64,000 nucleotides of DNA from Sphingomonadaceae bacterium (lineage in GTDB: Bacteria; Pseudomonadota; Alphaproteobacteria; Sphingomonadales; Sphingomonadaceae): assembly GCA_947463325.1 (NCBI GenBank), contig CANHQT010000001.1, forward strand, positions 62,001-126,000, given 5' to 3'. This document shows, piece after piece, positions 53,466-62,885 of the stretch. The first letter of the stretch is position 1. The number at the start of each line of letters is the position of its first letter. A program made the translations under genes and the position numbers. The notes beneath the pieces were generated by a model. The model saw only the letters and a program-made list of their open reading frames with translations. It was not told the origin of the DNA and did not search any database.

Positions 53466-53920
53466 TGCTGGAAGGCGCGGTGGGTTTTCTCGGGGCGGCC
53501 TATTTATGGGTCCTCGCGCTACATGTCATCTTTGTCATCTTCCTGATGGCAGCGCTGTTCATGATGCCACGCTTTTTCGTTTATCATCAGGAATCGGAAC
53601 CGGGCTCTGCTGAAGAAGCGCGCTGGGTTGATCGTGAAGACAAGTTGCGCACCATTATCCTCAATCCGTCAATCGTCGTTGTCTGGATATTGGGCTTGAT
53701 GCTGGCGGCTAATGGCGGATTTTGGTTCGACGGCTGGTTCATCGTGAAATTTTTGCTGGTACTCGCACTGGGTGCCTATCACGGCTGGATCATCAGCTAC
53801 ATGAAGGCGCTGGCACGCGGGGAGCGCCGTATGACCGGCAAGCAATTGCGGCTGTTCAACGAAGTGCCTGGGCTGGTCGTTATCCCCGTGGTCCTGCTCG
53901 TCTTTGCGAAGCCCTTCTGA
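53465..53920 (+). CDS. hemJ: protoporphyrinogen oxidase HemJ
   Basis: 151-residue membrane protein with four hydrophobic helices (CopD/UPF0093 family) that oxidises protoporphyrinogen IX in bacteria lacking HemG/HemY. LWVLALHVIFVIFLMAALFM contains the conserved His and MMPRFFVYH the second. ATG 53465 overlaps the hemE stop; the TTG at 53462 in the ORF track is inside it. The hemE-hemJ-rho order is typical for alphaproteobacteria. Confidence 0.93.
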   Translation: MLEGAVGFLGAAYLWVLALHVIFVIFLMAALFMMPRFFVYHQESEPGSAEEARWVDREDKLRTIILNPSIVVVWILGLMLAANGGFWFDGWFIVKFLLVLALGAYHGWIISYMKALARGERRMTGKQLRLFNEVPGLVVIPVVLLVFAKPF

Positions 53921-54109
53921 CGATTGGTCCACTGCAGGCGAATTGACAGCCACAGTCGCCAGCCATAGAGGCAAGCGCACGGCGGGCGTGCCCATGCAGC
54001 AGGCCCGACGATCCTCATAATGCGCATCGACAGGCATCCTGCCGTCGACCCGGCGGCCCTCATCATGACTTTGGCCCCCTAAAGCGCCTTCCCACCGAAA
54101 GACACGATT

Positions 54110-55366
54110 ATGCATCTCAAATCCCTGAAGCAGAAGGCGCCGGCCGAACTGGTCGAAATGGCCGAAGAGCTTGGCGTCGAAGGCGCTTCGACCCTGCGTA
54201 AACAGGATCTCATGTTCTCGATCCTCAAGGCGATGGCCGAGGATGGCGAGGAAATCACCGGATCGGGCACCATCGAAGTGCTCGCCGACGGTTTCGGATT
54301 TCTGCGCAGTGCTGAGGCCAATTATCTGGCTGGTCCGGACGACATTTATATCAGCCCCAATCAGGTGCGCCGCCATGGCCTGCGCACTGGAGATACAGTC
54401 GAAGGTGAAATTCGCGCACCCAAGGATGGGGAGCGCTATTTTGCGCTCACGAAGCTCCTCAGCGTCAATTTCGATGATCCGGAGGCGGTGCGCCACCGCG
54501 TCAATTTCGACAATCTGACGCCGCTCTATCCTGACGAGAAGCTGACCCTCGATACGATTGATCCGACACAAAAGGATCTTTCAGCGCGAGTCATCGATCT
54601 CGTCAGCCCGCAGGGTAAGGGCCAGCGCGCGCTGATCGTTGCGCCGCCGCGCACCGGCAAGACCGTGCTTCTCCAAAACATCGCCAAGGCGATCACGGAC
54701 AATCACCCAGAGGTGTTCCTGATCGTCCTTCTGGTTGATGAGCGGCCCGAGGAAGTTACCGACATGCAGCGCAGCGTGAAGGGTGAGGTCGTCTCCTCGA
54801 CCTTCGATGAGCCTGCATCACGCCACGTCCAGGTTGCCGAAATGGTGATCGAGAAGGCCAAGCGTCTGGTCGAGCATAAGAAGGATGTCGTCATCCTGCT
54901 CGATTCCATCACGCGCCTCGGCCGCGCTTACAACACCGTTGTGCCGAGCTCAGGTAAGGTGTTGACCGGTGGTGTCGATGCCAATGCGCTACAGCGGCCG
55001 AAGCGTTTCTTTGGTGCTGCCCGTAACATCGAGGAAGGCGGATCGCTGTCGATTATTGCCACGGCCCTCATCGATACCGGATCGAAGATGGACGAGGTCA
55101 TCTTCGAAGAGTTCAAGGGCACCGGTAACTCGGAAATCGTTCTCGACCGCAAGGTTGCGGACAAGCGCATCTTCCCCGCGCTCGACGTCGGCAAATCCGG
55201 CACGCGCAAGGAAGAGCTGCTGGTTGAGAAGAACAAGCTCAGCAAGATGTGGGTGCTGCGGCGCATCCTCATGCAGATGGGCACTGTCGACGCGATGGAA
55301 TTCCTGCTCGACAAGATGAAGAATTCCAAGACCAACGAGGATTTCTTCGAAAGCATGAACCAGTAA
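54110..55366 (+). CDS. rho: transcription termination factor Rho
   Basis: Hexameric RNA translocase, 418 residues. Domains: N-terminal helical, CSD-type primary RNA site ([16 protein letters not shown]), then the motor with Walker [12 protein letters not shown], Walker [18 protein letters not shown] and [18 protein letters not shown]. The 190-base leader after hemJ contains several C-rich, G-poor stretches and no intrinsic terminator, compatible with autoregulation, though this is conjecture. Confidence 0.98.
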   Translation: MHLKSLKQKAPAELVEMAEELGVEGASTLRKQDLMFSILKAMAEDGEEITGSGTIEVLADGFGFLRSAEANYLAGPDDIYISPNQVRRHGLRTGDTVEGEIRAPKDGERYFALTKLLSVNFDDPEAVRHRVNFDNLTPLYPDEKLTLDTIDPTQKDLSARVIDLVSPQGKGQRALIVAPPRTGKTVLLQNIAKAITDNHPEVFLIVLLVDERPEEVTDMQRSVKGEVVSSTFDEPASRHVQVAEMVIEKAKRLVEHKKDVVILLDSITRLGRAYNTVVPSSGKVLTGGVDANALQRPKRFFGAARNIEEGGSLSIIATALIDTGSKMDEVIFEEFKGTGNSEIVLDRKVADKRIFPALDVGKSGTRKEELLVEKNKLSKMWVLRRILMQMGTVDAMEFLLDKMKNSKTNEDFFESMNQ

Positions 55367-55371
55367 GGAGG

Positions 55372-55409
55372 CCCGCGTCGCCCTGCAGCCGGAACGATCC
55401 GGCGCGGGC
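55372..55409 (+). other. GC-rich structure between rho and the TerC gene
   Basis: GCCCGCG...CGCGGGC encloses an inner stem GCCGGA/TCCGGC directly after the rho stop, with a further GGCCC-GGTCA-GGGCC about 30 bases later. No U tract; may be leader RNA of the TerC gene. I checked for a yybP-ykoY motif and did not find one. Confidence 0.35.
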
Positions 55410-55468
55410 GGCATTGGGCAGGGGATGGGCGGCCCGGTCAGGGCCGTTGTGGCAGGGACAGGACAGCA

Positions 55469-56200
55469 ATGCTGATCGAATGGATGGCGCACGCCGCGAG
55501 TGCGGCGGGCGCCGGCTTAGGCGGGCCTATGGAGATGTGGGCGGCGATCGTCCGGGATTTCTCCAACATCACTGATCCCGGCGCCTTTGCCGCTTTCCTT
55601 CAGGTTCTGGCCATCGATCTCGTTCTGGCGGGGGACAATGCGATTGTAGTCGGCGCGCTGGCGGCCGGCCTGCCTGCCGAGCAGCGGCGCAAGGTCATCA
55701 TCATCGGCATTCTGGCGGCGCTGGTGCTGCGTATCGCCTTTGCCCTCGTCGTCACGCAGCTGATGGCCATTGTCGGCCTCATCTTCATCGGTGGGCTGCT
55801 GCTGGTCTGGGTAGCCTGGAAAATGTGGCGCGACTTGCGCGACCACAGCAGCGACTCCCCCGGCTCGCCTGAAATCGCGGGCGACGAGGATTCGGGTCTG
55901 AGGCCCGCCAAGAGCTTCGTCGGCGCGGCCTGGGCCGTCGCGGTAGCCGATGTCAGCATGAGCCTCGACAATGTGCTCGCGGTGGCCGGCGCGGCGCGGG
56001 AGCATCCCGGGATCCTTATCGTCGGCCTCATCTTCGCTGTCGGGCTGATGGGCATCGCGGCCAACATCATTGCCAAATATATCGAGCGCTACCGCTGGAT
56101 CGCCTACATTGGCCTTGCGGTGATCGTCTATGTCGCGGTCAAGATGATCTATGACGGCTGGGTCGACCCGCGCGTTGGCATCGGCACGCTGTTCGGGTGA
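55469..56200 (+). CDS. TerC/YjbE family membrane protein
   Basis: 243 residues, about seven helices. The two acidic TerC motifs are LAIDLVLAGDNAIVVG and VADVSMSLDNVLAVAG, characteristic of the YjbE group, linked to metal (often Mn2+) export or metalation of exported proteins. A charged cytoplasmic loop separates the halves (SSDSPGSPEIAGDEDSG). Substrate not known. It follows rho by about 100 bases. Confidence 0.9.
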   Translation: MLIEWMAHAASAAGAGLGGPMEMWAAIVRDFSNITDPGAFAAFLQVLAIDLVLAGDNAIVVGALAAGLPAEQRRKVIIIGILAALVLRIAFALVVTQLMAIVGLIFIGGLLLVWVAWKMWRDLRDHSSDSPGSPEIAGDEDSGLRPAKSFVGAAWAVAVADVSMSLDNVLAVAGAAREHPGILIVGLIFAVGLMGIAANIIAKYIERYRWIAYIGLAVIVYVAVKMIYDGWVDPRVGIGTLFG

Positions 56201-56246
56201 GAGTTATGGGGGCGCGGAACAATTTCACGCCCCCACTCACTAACGC

Positions 56247-56693
56247 CTAGCCCGCCTTGGCGAGTTGGGCTCCCATCTTTTCCCACAGCATGTTCACCGC
56301 CTTGAGCGGACGCACCATCACCTTGAAATCCTTGACCATTCCATCATTGTCAAAGGTGACGAGGTCGATGCCGTTGATGACAATGCCGTCGATGGTCGCG
56401 GTGAATTCCATCATCAGATTGTCGCCGTCGACCAGCTCCCGCACATAGGTGAAGCTGGGCTCCGCGCCGAGCACATGGCTGGCGGCATGCAGATAGGCGA
56501 ACACCTTTTCCCGGCCATGCTGGGGGGTGTGGACCACGGGCGAGTGGAACACCGCATCCTCCGCCAGCATCGCCATCAGCGCTTCGGGGGATTTCCCCCC
56601 GCTGAAATAGGCGTGCCAGCGAGCCTTGCCGGCTTCCGCGGCCGCGCCGGCTTGCGGGCGGGAAACGCCCCCTGAAGACTCACCCCCGCTCAT
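56247..56693 (-). CDS. SnoaL/NTF2-like protein
   Basis: 148 residues with NTF2 cone-fold features (ARWHAYFSGGKSPEALMAMLAEDAVFHSP, EFTATIDGIVINGIDLVTFDNDGMVKDFKVMVRP). Members include ketosteroid isomerases and many uncharacterised proteins. It overlaps the dienelactone hydrolase stop by 4 bases. Function unknown. Confidence 0.82.
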   Translation of the reverse strand: MSGGESSGGVSRPQAGAAAEAGKARWHAYFSGGKSPEALMAMLAEDAVFHSPVVHTPQHGREKVFAYLHAASHVLGAEPSFTYVRELVDGDNLMMEFTATIDGIVINGIDLVTFDNDGMVKDFKVMVRPLKAVNMLWEKMGAQLAKAG

Positions 56694-57382
56694 GCCAGAT
56701 GCTCCGCGAAAAAGGCCATTGTCCGGCTGTCTGCCAGATTGGCGCCTGCCTCGTCACGCCGGTCGCCCATCTCGGTCGCGAAACCGTGGTCGAGGCCGGG
56801 ATAATCGTGCAGCGTCACCTTCGGGTGCGGATCGAGTGCGGCGTGGATCGCCGCTTGTGCCTCCGGGCCGACGAAATGATCGGCGGTGGGGATGTGCAGC
56901 ATCAGCGGATTGGCGATGGCGTGTGCCTCACCCAGCATGGTGTCGATCATCACGCCATAATAGCCGACCGATGCGTCGATATCGGTGCGCGCCGCGGCCA
57001 TATAGGCCAGCCGCCCGCCGAGGCAGTAGCCGACCAGACCGACCTTGGTGACCGGCGCATGGCCAGCGATTCCGGCCCGAATTGCGCGGATCACCGCCTC
57101 AATGTCGAGCACGCCGTCATTGGGATCATATTGGCCGAAATAGCCCAGCGCCTGCTGGAACTGCTCGGGGACGTCGGGATCAAGCTCGACGCCTGGGGCA
57201 AAGCGCCAGAAGATTTCAGGCGCAACCGCAAGATAGCCCTCTGCAGCAAGCTTGTCGCACTTGCCGCGGATACCGGCGTTCACGCCGAAAATCTCCGGCA
57301 CGACGATGATCGCGGCACGCGCCGTGCCCGAAGGGGCAGAGACATGGACGCCCATGTCACCGACTTTGGCATTGGTACTCAT
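56690..57382 (-). CDS. dienelactone hydrolase family protein
   Basis: Alpha/beta hydrolase, 230 residues. Nucleophile Cys in GLVGYCLGGRLAYM, acid in TADHFVGPEA, His in YPGLDHGFATE, giving the Cys-Asp-His triad. Start and end overlap neighbouring genes by 4 bases, so an operon with ogt and the NTF2-like gene. Substrate unknown; a xenobiotic or lactone is possible. Confidence 0.88.
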   Translation of the reverse strand: MSTNAKVGDMGVHVSAPSGTARAAIIVVPEIFGVNAGIRGKCDKLAAEGYLAVAPEIFWRFAPGVELDPDVPEQFQQALGYFGQYDPNDGVLDIEAVIRAIRAGIAGHAPVTKVGLVGYCLGGRLAYMAAARTDIDASVGYYGVMIDTMLGEAHAIANPLMLHIPTADHFVGPEAQAAIHAALDPHPKVTLHDYPGLDHGFATEMGDRRDEAGANLADSRTMAFFAEHLA

Positions 57383-57876
57383 TGCTCGACTCCTGTTGAA
57401 TGGCGCGCCTCATGGGCGATCAGCCAGGCTTTGGTGGATGGGCCGTCTCCGGCGCTGTATTTCTCTGCTGCGCTGCCGCTAGAGGTGATCCGGTGGCAGG
57501 GGATGACGATGGGATAGGGGTTACGCGCACAGGCACCACCCACCGCGCGCGCGCCACTTGATACACGCTGCGCTAGCGCGCCGTAGCTTATGGTCTCGCC
57601 ATAGCCGACGCTGGCGATAGCCTGCCGCAGCGCTTCGCCGCGCTTGCTCTTGAGTGGAACCAGCGGGAGATCGAATGCGGTGCGCGTGCCGGCGAAATAG
57701 TCGCTGATCTGATGCGCAGCATCGGCAACCGGGCTGTCCGGCGGCGCATCGCCAGCGCCCCCATCCTGCTCGTCCTGGCCCAGAATATGGATACGATGGA
57801 TCGATCGCGAATCCCCGCTGATCACCACCTGCCCGATGGGGGTTTGCAAGCATATTGAATGCGGGACATAAGCCAT
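57379..57876 (-). CDS. methylated-DNA--protein-cysteine methyltransferase
   Basis: 165 residues; suicide repair of O6-alkylguanine. The acceptor Cys is in VIPCHRI, preceded by GGACARNPYPI and the HTH region ISYGALAQRVSSGARAVGGA. The N-terminal domain is short and lacks Ada regulatory motifs, so the Ogt type. First gene of the leftward three-gene unit. Confidence 0.92.
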   Translation of the reverse strand: MAYVPHSICLQTPIGQVVISGDSRSIHRIHILGQDEQDGGAGDAPPDSPVADAAHQISDYFAGTRTAFDLPLVPLKSKRGEALRQAIASVGYGETISYGALAQRVSSGARAVGGACARNPYPIVIPCHRITSSGSAAEKYSAGDGPSTKAWLIAHEARHSTGVEQ

Positions 57877-57929
57877 CGCTCTAGCCTAGCAGCCGAGGGA
57901 CCGTCGGCTCAAGCGGAAGAGGCGCAACC

Positions 57930-58196
57930 ATGCAGATCAAGATCACCGTCGATTGCACTCCACAGGAAGCGCGCGAATTTCTCGGCCTGCCGGACGTGTC
58001 GCCGCTGCATGACATCTATCTCGATCGCATGAAGGAGATGATGGAAAAGGGCATCACTCCTGACATGGTGGGTGATCTGGTCAAAAACTGGTCGAGCATG
58101 GGCGATGCCGGCATCGCAATCGCCCAGCAGCTGTTCGGACAATTGGGCAGCACACTGACCGGCGGGCTCGGCGGCAAGAAGGGCGGCCAGAGCTGA
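57930..58196 (+). CDS. DUF6489-type small protein
   Basis: 88 residues. QIKITVDCTPQEAREFLGLPDVSPL is the recognisable alphaproteobacterial family N-terminus; a helical middle (IYLDRMKEMMEKGITPDMV) and a Gly-rich tail follow. Cytoplasmic, function unknown. Its stop TGA lies in the CTGA where the mnmE coding frame most plausibly starts. Confidence 0.8.
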   Translation: MQIKITVDCTPQEAREFLGLPDVSPLHDIYLDRMKEMMEKGITPDMVGDLVKNWSSMGDAGIAIAQQLFGQLGSTLTGGLGGKKGGQS

Positions 58197-59500
58197 CGCC
58201 CCTCCTCTCCGACACGATTTTTGCCGTTTCCAGCGGGGCGCCACCTGCCGCGCTAGCGGTGCTGCGCATTTCCGGGCCCGTGGCGTCCGTCGCGCTGACT
58301 GCGCTGGCTGGCACTTTGCCCGCCCCACGCCGCGCGAGTTTGCGCCGGATCAGCAACGCGCAGGGGGTCGAGCTTGATCGTGCTGTCGTGCTTTGGTTTC
58401 CCGGGCCCAACACTGCGACCGGCGAGGATATCGCGGAAATACACGCTCATGGCGGGCGGGCGGTGGTGCGGGCGATTGAAGCTGCGCTGGCTGCTTTGCC
58501 CGGTCTGCGCGGTGCCGAACCCGGCGAGTTCACCCGGCGCGCGGTCCTCAACGGCCGGATGGATCTTGCCGAGGCCGAAGGGCTTGCCGACCTGCTGGCA
58601 GCGGAGACCGAGGCGCAGCGCCGCCACGCCTATGCGCGCAGCACCGGCGCTTTGTCGCATGCGGTTGAGGGCTGGCAAGCAGAGCTGCTCGCTATTTCGG
58701 CTCAGGTCGAGGCGTTGCTCGATTTCGCGGACGAGGATGATGTCGGCGCTGAGCGTGCCGCCACGGATGCTATCCGGGCGCGTGTCCATATGCTGGCACA
58801 GACCATGGCCGATGCACTGGCAGTGCCGCCGGCGGAGCGGCTTCGTGATGGGATATTGGTCGCGATCGCTGGGCCGCCAAATGCCGGAAAATCAACTCTT
58901 CTCAATACTTTAGCGCAAAGAGAGGCGGCGATTGTTTCCCCCATAGCGGGTACCACACGTGATGTGATCGAGGTGCCGCTGGCCATTGACGGGCTGGCGT
59001 TTCGCTTCGCGGACACGGCAGGTTTGCGCGAGGAGACCGATGATGCTGTCGAAGCGATCGGCATTTCCCGCGCGGCAGCGCTGGTGACGGCATCGGATCT
59101 GTTGTTGTGGCTTGGCGATCCCGCGAACGCACCTGATCACCCGCACCTCTGCCGAATTCGAGCCAAGGCTGACCTTTCCAATCCCGGTGCTGCGCAAGAC
59201 GATAGCGCGGACGTGATCCTTTCTGCCAGGACAGGGGAGGGGATGGCCCAGTTGCGGCAGTGGATTGTTGCTCATGCTCGGGCGCTGTTACCGGGTGAGG
59301 GCGATGTGGCGCTCGACCAACGTCACCGGCTGCTGCTTGGCGAAGCGTGCGATGCCCTGCGCGGCGATTGGCGTGACGATCTGCTTCTTTTGGCCGAGCA
59401 GTTGCGCATGGCGCGGCTTGCGGTCGACCGCATCACTGGTCGCGCTGGCACCGAAGCGATGTTTGATGCCCTTTTTGGACGGTTTTGCATCGGCAAGTGA
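58193..59500 (+). CDS. mnmE: tRNA modification GTPase MnmE, non-canonical start
   Basis: GTPase that with MnmG installs cmnm5 at U34 of tRNAs. Domains: folate-binding N-domain, helical domain, G domain (G1 [10 protein letters not shown]2 AGTTRDV, G3 DTAGL) and the C-terminal catalytic FCIGK. Conserved N-terminal sequence [24 protein letters not shown] is in frame upstream of the track's GTG 58259, but no ATG, GTG or TTG precedes it. CTG 58193, overlapping the upstream stop and preceded by AAGGGCGG, is the likely start. The G4 region reads AKADL instead of NKxD. Confidence 0.85.
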   Translation: MTPLLSDTIFAVSSGAPPAALAVLRISGPVASVALTALAGTLPAPRRASLRRISNAQGVELDRAVVLWFPGPNTATGEDIAEIHAHGGRAVVRAIEAALAALPGLRGAEPGEFTRRAVLNGRMDLAEAEGLADLLAAETEAQRRHAYARSTGALSHAVEGWQAELLAISAQVEALLDFADEDDVGAERAATDAIRARVHMLAQTMADALAVPPAERLRDGILVAIAGPPNAGKSTLLNTLAQREAAIVSPIAGTTRDVIEVPLAIDGLAFRFADTAGLREETDDAVEAIGISRAAALVTASDLLLWLGDPANAPDHPHLCRIRAKADLSNPGAAQDDSADVILSARTGEGMAQLRQWIVAHARALLPGEGDVALDQRHRLLLGEACDALRGDWRDDLLLLAEQLRMARLAVDRITGRAGTEAMFDALFGRFCIGK

Positions 59501-59503
59501 CCT

Positions 59504-59519
59504 TGTTCCACGTGGAACA
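59504..59519. repeat. parS site 1
   Basis: TGTTCCACGTGGAACA, a perfect 16-bp palindrome (18 bp with flanking T/A), in the gap between mnmE and mnmG. It matches the parS consensus TGTTNCACGTGNAACA bound by ParB. Confidence 0.9.
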
Positions 59520-59574
59520 AGCGGTCTGCCTCGATTCTTCTCATCGGGGCTCCGACCAGCTATGGCGCCGGGCA

Positions 59575-61437
59575 ATGCATGAATTTGACATCATTGTTGT
59601 CGGCGGCGGTCATGCCGGGGTCGAGGCGGCCTGTGCTGCCGCGCGCGCGGGGCAGGGTGATGGGTTGCGCGTCGCTTTGCTCACCTTTGACGCGGCCAAG
59701 ATCGGCGCAATGTCCTGTAACCCCGCTATCGGTGGATTGGGCAAGGGCCATTTGGTTCGGGAAGTTGACGCGCTTGATGGTGTGATCGCCCGCGCCGCCG
59801 ACGCTGGGGCGATACACCACCGCATGCTGAACGCATCGAAGGGTGCGGCCGTTCAAGGGCCGCGCGTTCAGGCCGACCGCAAGCTGTTCGGGGCAGAAGT
59901 CCGGCGCATCGTTGCTGCCCAGCCTGGCTTGTCAGTGATCGAAGGCGAAGCAGCGGCTCTCGATTTGGCGGGTGGCGGGGTTTCAGGACTGGTGCTGGCC
60001 GACGGGAGGCGAATTGCTGCAAGGGCGATTGTGCTGGCGACCGGCACTTTTCTCGGCGGGCGGATGTTCCGCGGGGAAGAGGTCTTGGAGGGTGGTCGCA
60101 TCGACGAGGCTGGAGCCCACCGGTTGGCGCGGCAGCTGCGCGATGCGGCGTTGCCGATGGCCCGCCTCAAGACGGGTACGCCGCCGCGCCTCGATGGTCG
60201 CACCATCGACTGGGCACGCCTGGAGGAGCAGCCGAGCGACACAGGTGACTGGACCATGTCGGCGATGACTAGCCGCCGGCAGGTGTCGCAGGTCAGCTGC
60301 TTCATCACACGGACCAACATTGCGGTCCATGACCTGATTCGTGAGAACCTCCATCGTTCACCGATGTTCACCGGGGCGATTGGCGCCCAGGGGCCGCGCT
60401 ATTGCCCATCGATTGAGGACAAGATCCACCGCTTCGCTGACCGCGACTCACATCAGATCTTTCTGGAACCGGAGGGGCTGGACACGCATCTCGTATATCC
60501 GAACGGCATTTCCACCTCGTTGCCAGCCGATGTGCAGCATCAGATGCTTCGCCTGATGCCGGGCCTTGCGGCCGTGGAGATGGTCGTCCCTGGTTATGCC
60601 GTGGAATATGACCATATCGATCCCCGCGCACTTGATCGGACGTTGATGGTTCGCGCTATTCCCGGGCTCTATTGTGCTGGCCAGATCAACGGCACTACGG
60701 GCTATGAGGAAGCCGCAGCGCAGGGACTGTGGGCCGGAACCAACGCGGCGCTGGCGGTGCTTGGGCGCGACCCCTTCCTGCTCGATCGCTGGCAGGCCTA
60801 TATGGGCGTGTTGATCGATGATCTGGTTCTGTCTGGGGTGAGCGAGCCCTATCGCATGCTCACCGCGCGCGCCGAACATAGGCTGCGCTTGCGGGCCGAC
60901 AATGCGGAGGCGCGCTTGTCTGCCGTTGGCATCACTTCCGGTCTGATTGGGGCGCAGCGAAGCGATCTTATAGAGCGGCACAATAGTCAGCGCGTGACAG
61001 CAGCGGAGATTCTGGCGCGGCCCGTGGACTCTGCAACCCTTCGTGGCGCGGGCATTCCCATTCCCGGGGATGGCGAGCGGCGGTCACTGGCTTATTGGTT
61101 GGGTGCGGCCGATCCCGCAGCGTGGCAGGTGCTCGTGTCCGCCGCATCCGGCCTGGCGGACATAGACGCAGCAGTGCTGGCCGAACTGGTGGAAGACGCG
61201 CGCTATGCCCCCTATGTCGCCCGGCATGAGGCAGAGCAGAGGGCACTCGCAGCCAATGAACGAATCACACTCGATCCGGCTATCGATTATCGGGCGATCG
61301 CCGGACTTTCGAACGAGATGGTCGAACGATTGGATCGTGCGCGGCCAGAAACATTGGGGCAAGCGGGCCGTGTGCCGGGCGTGACACCCGCCGCCCTTAC
61401 CGCCATTCTCGCCCACAGCCGGCGTACCGCTGCGTGA
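59575..61437 (+). CDS. mnmG: tRNA uridine-5-carboxymethylaminomethyl enzyme MnmG (GidA)
   Basis: FAD enzyme, 620 residues, partner of MnmE. FAD motif [19 protein letters not shown], then [43 protein letters not shown], and the C-terminal [14 protein letters not shown] and [26 protein letters not shown]. Start at ATG 59575 (MHEFDI); the track start at 59485 would translate the parS site. GTG of rsmG overlaps its stop. Confidence 0.96.
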   Translation: MHEFDIIVVGGGHAGVEAACAAARAGQGDGLRVALLTFDAAKIGAMSCNPAIGGLGKGHLVREVDALDGVIARAADAGAIHHRMLNASKGAAVQGPRVQADRKLFGAEVRRIVAAQPGLSVIEGEAAALDLAGGGVSGLVLADGRRIAARAIVLATGTFLGGRMFRGEEVLEGGRIDEAGAHRLARQLRDAALPMARLKTGTPPRLDGRTIDWARLEEQPSDTGDWTMSAMTSRRQVSQVSCFITRTNIAVHDLIRENLHRSPMFTGAIGAQGPRYCPSIEDKIHRFADRDSHQIFLEPEGLDTHLVYPNGISTSLPADVQHQMLRLMPGLAAVEMVVPGYAVEYDHIDPRALDRTLMVRAIPGLYCAGQINGTTGYEEAAAQGLWAGTNAALAVLGRDPFLLDRWQAYMGVLIDDLVLSGVSEPYRMLTARAEHRLRLRADNAEARLSAVGITSGLIGAQRSDLIERHNSQRVTAAEILARPVDSATLRGAGIPIPGDGERRSLAYWLGAADPAAWQVLVSAASGLADIDAAVLAELVEDARYAPYVARHEAEQRALAANERITLDPAIDYRAIAGLSNEMVERLDRARPETLGQAGRVPGVTPAALTAILAHSRRTAA

Positions 61438-62081
61438 CTCAATTGCTGACGACTGAAGCTGAGGCGCGCGCCTATGTTGAAGCCCTCCCGGGTGTTTCAC
61501 GTGAAACGATGGATCGGTTGGATTGCTTCGCGCAACTGCTCGCGGAAGAAAATGCCCGGCAAAATCTCGTAGCAAAGGCGACGCTGGGTGATGCCTTTTG
61601 GGTTCGACATTTGGCGGATAGCGCTCAACTGCTTCGGTTGGCACCAGATGATGCCCGTGACTGGATCGATTTGGGGAGTGGTCCGGGTTTGCCTGGCCTA
61701 GTCATCGCAATCCTGTCCGAGTCGCTGCAGGTGACATTGGTTGAATCCCGACGACTGCGCTGCGCATTTCTCAGGGCGGTTGTTGCACAGCTCAGTTTGG
61801 GTGATCGGGTCACGGTCTCTGAGCAGCGGGTAGAGGGCATGATACCGCGCGCCTATGGGGTGATTTCGGCCCGCGCGTTCGCTCCCCTGCCCCGTCTTTT
61901 GGGCGGCGCCCGTCATTTGTCCGGGCCCGGGACGATTTGGCTGCTTCCCAAGGGAAAAAATGCGGTTAATGAGCTTTCAGCACTTCCGCAAAACTGCCAG
62001 AGAATGTTCCACGTGGAACAGAGCCTGACAGACCAGGAGGCGCGGATTCTCGTCGGTGATGGTGTTCCACCACCCCTTTGA
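61434..62081 (+). CDS. rsmG: 16S rRNA (guanine-527 N7) methyltransferase RsmG (GidB)
   Basis: 215 residues; methylates G527 in the 530 loop. SAM motif [30 protein letters not shown], and [21 protein letters not shown] start overlaps the mnmG stop (GTGA). The gene contains two parS palindromes that encode GVSRET and MFHVEQ. Confidence 0.94.
   Translation: MTQLLTTEAEARAYVEALPGVSRETMDRLDCFAQLLAEENARQNLVAKATLGDAFWVRHLADSAQLLRLAPDDARDWIDLGSGPGLPGLVIAILSESLQVTLVESRRLRCAFLRAVVAQLSLGDRVTVSEQRVEGMIPRAYGVISARAFAPLPRLLGGARHLSGPGTIWLLPKGKNAVNELSALPQNCQRMFHVEQSLTDQEARILVGDGVPPPL
61493..61508. repeat. parS site 2
   Basis: TGTTTCACGTGAAACG: 15 of 16 positions of the consensus TGTTTCACGTGAAACA, located inside rsmG. 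Confidence 0.85.
62005..62020. repeat. parS site 3
   Basis: TGTTCCACGTGGAACA, perfect 16-bp palindrome identical to site 1, inside the 3' part of rsmG and about 80 bases before parA. Confidence 0.92.
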
Positions 62082-62101
62082 GCCGGAAACGGACGCACGG
62101 C

Positions 62102-62884
62102 ATGATTCGAATCGCCATAGCCAATCAGAAAGGCGGGGTCGGAAAGACCACGACTGCGATTAACTTGGCGACCGCGCTCGCAGCGAGCGGTTGGCGGACC
62201 CTGCTGATCGATCTTGATCCGCAGGGCAATGCTTCGACGGGCCTTGGTATCGCGGCGGCCAATCGGGACCTGTCCTCCTACGACGTGCTGGGCGGCGAGG
62301 CGTCGATCTCCGAGGCCGCCATTGCTACCCGGATTCCTCGGCTAGACATCGTGCCGGCGACGGTCGACCTTTCGGGGTCAGAAATTGAGCTGGTGGGTGC
62401 CAGTGATCGCACGCACCGCCTGAAGGGCGCGCTTGATGCCGTTCCGGCGGGGCAGTGGGATATCTGCCTGATTGATTGTCCGCCGTCGCTCGGGCTTCTC
62501 ACCCTTAACGCATTGATTACAGCTGATTCTATCTTGGTGCCTCTGCAGTGCGAGTTTTTCGCCCTCGAAGGCCTCAGCCAGCTGCTGCAGACGGTCGAGC
62601 GTATCCGTGCGCGGTTTAATTCCGATCTGGCCATTCTCGGTGTGGCGTTGACGATGTTCGACCGACGCAACCGGCTGACCGATCAGGTGGCGGCTGATGT
62701 TCGGGAATGTTTGGGCGGAATCGTGTTCGACAGCGTCATTCCTCGAAATGTGCGCCTGTCCGAGGCGCCTAGCCATGGGCTTCCTGCATTGGTCTATGAT
62801 CATCGCTGCGCAGGATCGCTGGCCTATATTGAGCTGGCCCGCGAGGTGATCGCGCGCCTGCCGTCACTTAAGAAGGCTGCCTGA
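62102..62884 (+). CDS. parA: chromosome partitioning ATPase ParA
   Basis: 260-residue Walker-type ATPase that moves ParB-parS complexes. Deviant Walker A NQKGGVGKTTTAINLA, DLDPQGNASTGLG, and LIDCPPSLGLLTLNAL (Walker B). ATG 62102 (MIRIAI) is used; the track start adds 8 residues. parB follows 1 base later. Distinct from MipZ, which has a different first segment. Confidence 0.96.
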   Translation: MIRIAIANQKGGVGKTTTAINLATALAASGWRTLLIDLDPQGNASTGLGIAAANRDLSSYDVLGGEASISEAAIATRIPRLDIVPATVDLSGSEIELVGASDRTHRLKGALDAVPAGQWDICLIDCPPSLGLLTLNALITADSILVPLQCEFFALEGLSQLLQTVERIRARFNSDLAILGVALTMFDRRNRLTDQVAADVRECLGGIVFDSVIPRNVRLSEAPSHGLPALVYDHRCAGSLAYIELAREVIARLPSLKKAA

Positions 62885-62885
62885 G

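Noticed and set aside
55367-55468. Second yybP-ykoY riboswitch before the TerC/YjbE gene
   Set aside because: Only generic GC hairpins are present; the GGGGAGTAG and GCAAGACC loops are absent.
59485-59574. Extended N-terminus of MnmG containing LFHVEQ
   Set aside because: This stretch is the parS site in the intergenic region; homologues start at MHEFDI-like sequence.
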